Source of the DNA: Bacteroidota bacterium
GTDB lineage: Bacteria; Bacteroidota; Bacteroidia; Cytophagales; Cyclobacteriaceae
Length of the DNA: 64,000 bases
Direction of reading: 5' to 3'
Assembly (NCBI GenBank): GCA_018267275.1
Contig: JAFDYV010000007.1
Coordinates: 248,001-312,000 of the forward strand
Shown: piece by piece, positions 62,501-64,000 of the stretch
Layout: every line of letters starts with the position of its first letter
Position numbering within the stretch: the stretch's first letter is position 1
The notes under the pieces: generated by a model
Seen by the model: the letters and a program-made list of their open reading frames with translations, nothing else
Told to the model about the DNA's origin: nothing
The model's database searches: none
Program-made: the position numbers and the translations under genes

Positions 62501-62786
62501 GGCACCCATCATGGCTCAACATGTTTATGATTTTGATGGAGACGCGCGCGATGAATTACTTGTAGCAGGTAATTATTTTGGAGTTCAGCCGTTGCAAGGC
62601 CGTTTCGGTTCTTTTGGTGGCGCATTAATAAAAAGCGAAAGTGAGATTCTTTTAGGTATCGAGATCGGGCTGAATTTGATCAATCAGTCTGTTCGCCATA
62701 TCAACACCATCGGTGTAGAGGGTCAAAGGTATTTATTGATTACGATGAATAACGGGAAACCGCAGGTGTATAGATTATCGCGTTAG
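59511..62786 (+). CDS. FG-GAP/ASPIC-UnbV (CRTAC1-like) lipoprotein, second copy
   Basis: A 1091-residue paralog of the preceding protein with the same order: lipobox (LFASGC, Cys27 counted from the first ATG), FG-GAP repeats (DVNNDGLPDVFFSANQG, DVNGDGYLDIYV, DFNLDGYPDIYVGND), an ASPIC/UnbV domain (about 495-600: NRFGIGAKVYSYHKG, RGFQSSSEPVIHFGYG, VIWPDGNSQLL), then a second repeat block. The first ATG (59511) overlaps the previous stop by 11 bases, while an ATG at 59529 or 59544 would give a tidier signal peptide, so the start is uncertain. The overlap suggests translational coupling with the first copy. Function is unknown. Confidence 0.87.
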   Translation: MENSRHMVGWRMRGMLPLVVFLFASGCNKEAKLFEKLDLDHAGIAFQNTVVSAPDFNIIDFVYFYNGGGVSIGDVNNDGLPDVFFSANQGKNKLYLNKGNLTFEDITDRAGVAGQNTWDTGSVMGDVNGDGYLDIYVCAVVGLKNLRGHNELFINNGDNTFSERSEEYGLDFEAFSSSASFLDFDLDGHLDVFLLNHAVHTPESFGHANLRNTRTDETGGKLLKNEGGKFVDVSSEANIYGGINGYGLGVGVADFNLDGYPDIYVGNDFHEDDYLYINNGNGTFTESGKKAFTCTSKFSMGNDIADVNHDGLPDLISLDMLPADEATLKKSVDEENVDILKMRTQQYGYNYQYPRNALQINLGNGQFAETALMSGVAATDWSWSALLADFDQDTNQDLFVSNGIPHRPNDLDYIKYVSSEQVVNVIGNTKLADEKALALMPDGATQNFIFRGSGRYRFEDKSARWLPKEKTCSTAAAWGDLDNDGDLDIVTNNVNGAPSFYINQSNKSAHYLKIKLEDQNGNRFGIGAKVYSYHKGIFQYKEMFTVRGFQSSSEPVIHFGYGTHTNIDSIRVIWPDGNSQLLKNISADQTLILSHANASSFRSKRAEKKEPTFFQVNPADMGITYQHVEDNYTDFHRLKLLPYQQSDRGPATALGDIDNDGKVDLYLGGSKHIPGQFFLQANKTFKRVLIPDILRDSLNEDVEAVMEDFDKNGKTDLLIATGGADFYNKSTPLLDTYYLSTDSGFLAMPISGFYENASCIKKADFDGDGYVDLFVGNESVSNDFGAMPRSMLLHNEGGKLITVQNEIFASLGMVTDATWEDFDRDGQLDLIVVGEWMEPVFLRNQSGTFTKVTRLGKKLSGLWQSISAFDIDQDGDRDLVLGNWGLNSKFKATERNPMRMYYGDIDGNDIAETIIAVEKNGHYYPLEGYDNLIAQIPSLHKKYTAYRDMAGRTIEELFTPRELSKMKVYEVDQLASGYLRSEPQGYTFVEFADELQVAPIMAQHVYDFDGDARDELLVAGNYFGVQPLQGRFGSFGGALIKSESEILLGIEIGLNLINQSVRHINTIGVEGQRYLLITMNNGKPQVYRLSR

Positions 62787-62788
62787 TT

Positions 62789-63685
62789 ATGAAGAAAATT
62801 GTCGCCATTGTGGTGGGGGCCCTCATGGCCGGAGTTGCTTATTACTTTCTTGTAGTGCCGTACGAGTTTGAAGTGAGGTTTAGCACAAAAACGCTTCCAG
62901 GAGACGTCATTGAAACCATCAGAATTTGGAATCGATCTCTCCAACAATCTAAAGTTGAGCAGGTGGTGGGCTTTAATGAACTTTCACAACAGATTTTTTG
63001 GGAGGGCAGTAAATATCACTTTGTTTGGAAATTTGAAGCAATTCATGATTCGTTGACAAAAATCGTTATTCGAATTTCCGAGCCAGAAAACCGCTTAACA
63101 AATAAAATACTGGTGCCTTTTGGTAATCCAAAAATTGAAGTGGACGCTGCTGCGATTTCAAAAGCTTTTTTTGATGTATTAAAGACTCATTTGGATATCA
63201 CACGTGTTAAGATCATCGGAGAATCCAGTCTTGACTCCACACTTTGCGTGTGCAGGTCGTTGAAAACAGATCAGGTCTCGAAGGCAAATGGAATGATGAG
63301 CGAGTATTCATTGTTGATTTCATTTGTTGATGCCCACAACCTGAAAGTAAAAAATGAGCCAATAGTACGAATAGAAGAATGGGATCACGAGAACGGCACG
63401 TTGGCGTTTGATTTTTGTTTTCAGATACATCCGGTTGATGTGCTCCCTCCTGCCGAAACAGTTACTTTCAAGAAGTTTCGTGGTACAAGGGCATTAAAGG
63501 CTGAGTATCGCGGAAACTATATTACGTCTGATAGGGCTTGGTATGCGCTGCTCCGATATGCAGAAATGAACGGGTATAAAACTTCTGGGAAGCCCATTGA
63601 GTACTTTCATGATAACCCCAATCTTGGCATGAACGAGCGAAATTGGAAGGCTGAAATTTATCTTCCTATAACGAACGGCAATTAA
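62789..63685 (+). CDS. Membrane-anchored SRPBCC/GyrI-like protein
   Basis: A 298-residue protein with an N-terminal membrane segment (about 3-21), an SRPBCC-type (polyketide-cyclase-like) domain (about 24-140) and a C-terminal GyrI-like small-molecule-binding domain (about 155-298) with the characteristic ending GYKTSGKPIEYFHDNPN...NWKAEIYLPI. Both folds bind small hydrophobic or bulky ligands; no catalytic residues are proposed. It begins 2 bases after the second CRTAC1-like gene and 26 bases before the third, so it belongs to that operon. Why a ligand-binding protein sits there is unclear. Confidence 0.7.
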   Translation: MKKIVAIVVGALMAGVAYYFLVVPYEFEVRFSTKTLPGDVIETIRIWNRSLQQSKVEQVVGFNELSQQIFWEGSKYHFVWKFEAIHDSLTKIVIRISEPENRLTNKILVPFGNPKIEVDAAAISKAFFDVLKTHLDITRVKIIGESSLDSTLCVCRSLKTDQVSKANGMMSEYSLLISFVDAHNLKVKNEPIVRIEEWDHENGTLAFDFCFQIHPVDVLPPAETVTFKKFRGTRALKAEYRGNYITSDRAWYALLRYAEMNGYKTSGKPIEYFHDNPNLGMNERNWKAEIYLPITNGN

Positions 63686-63711
63686 AATGACAGCGGTGGC
63701 ACTGATCTAAC

Positions 63712-64000
63712 ATGATACGGTTCATTAAGGAATTCTTCTTATTGTTACTCCTAACCTTGATTTGTTTCGCATGTCAAGATCGTCAGCACCATAAATTCGA
63801 GCTGGTGCCTGCCAATGAATCCGGCTTAGCATTTAGCAATACTTTGGTGGAGACGGTGGATTTTAACATCTTCAACTATATGTATTTTTATAACGGGGCG
63901 GGTTTGGCGGTGGGTGACGTCAACGGTGACAACCTGCTGGATGTTTTTTTTACCGCCAACCAGTCAGCAAATCGTTTATTCCTTAATCAAGGCAATTTGA
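63712..64000 (+). CDS. FG-GAP/CRTAC1-like lipoprotein, third copy (partial)
   Basis: The start of a third paralog, cut by the end of the window after 96 codons. A lipoprotein signal with Cys21 (LICFAC) leads into the same opening as its neighbours: FELVPANESGLAFSNTLVE, then FYNGAGLAVGDVNGDNLLD and VFFTANQSANRLFLNQGN. These match the first FG-GAP repeat of the two complete copies. ATG at 63712 is 26 bases after the GyrI-like gene. The rest, including any ASPIC/UnbV domain, lies outside the window. Confidence 0.85.
   Translation, partial: MIRFIKEFFLLLLLTLICFACQDRQHHKFELVPANESGLAFSNTLVETVDFNIFNYMYFYNGAGLAVGDVNGDNLLDVFFTANQSANRLFLNQGNL

Overview
The window reads as a chromosomal segment of a gliding-type Bacteroidota bacterium, most like the Cytophagales. 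The evidence is SusC/SusD outer-membrane pairs, a PorP/SprF-family protein, C-terminal sorting domains of the type IX secretion system (types A and B), and -7 promoter boxes of the Bacteroidota form TAnnTTTG. There are no rRNA or tRNA genes, CRISPR arrays or insertion sequences that I could recognise. A genus cannot be named from the sequence alone.

Layout. 1-6.5 kb: housekeeping genes (aroQ, xerD, pyrD), then a leftward group of a serine hydrolase, a PIG-L deacetylase and a membrane protein, preceded by a frameshifted DUF4440-like lipoprotein gene. 6.5-11.8 kb: a leftward operon of two beta-helix surface proteins, one large modular protein with a type B sorting domain, and a PorP/SprF partner; one beta-helix gene carries an in-frame stop near its end. 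12-14.6 kb: a TPR histidine kinase and LuxR-type regulator pair. 14.6-21.2 kb: oligopeptidase B, a MoeB/rhodanese fusion, a DUF6169-like gene overlapped by an unlisted 57-residue ORF, and valS. 21.4-28.1 kb: Hsp20, HtrA, a YfiR-like protein with a receptor lacking any recognisable output domain, msrA and a lipoprotein, with clear terminators.

28-56 kb is an alpha-glucan (starch/maltodextrin) utilisation locus. On the left, leftward: lacI-type regulator, GH31 alpha-glucosidase, GH13 amylase lipoprotein, GPH/SLC45-like sugar transporter and an E-set/esterase. On the right, rightward: a membrane-bound AraC-type regulator, SusC-SusD-SusE-SusF, a GH13 amylase with a type IX sorting domain, a SusA-like GH13 enzyme and a second SusC-SusD pair. 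Surface enzymes would cut glucan, SusC/D would import oligosaccharides, periplasmic enzymes would shorten them, and the inner-membrane transporter would take up maltose or glucose.

The most striking gene is the AraC-type regulator (37170-39110). It has a signal peptide, two tandem glycogen/starch-binding-like domains, seven membrane helices and a cytoplasmic AraC helix-turn-helix domain. That is a one-piece arrangement for sensing glucan outside the inner membrane and acting on DNA inside. LacI-type palindromes lie upstream of both SusC genes, which suggests two layers of control.

56-64 kb: a rightward cluster of FG-GAP/ASPIC-UnbV (CRTAC1-like) lipoproteins, two complete and one cut by the window edge, with a membrane-anchored GyrI-like protein between the second and third. 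Their function is unknown.
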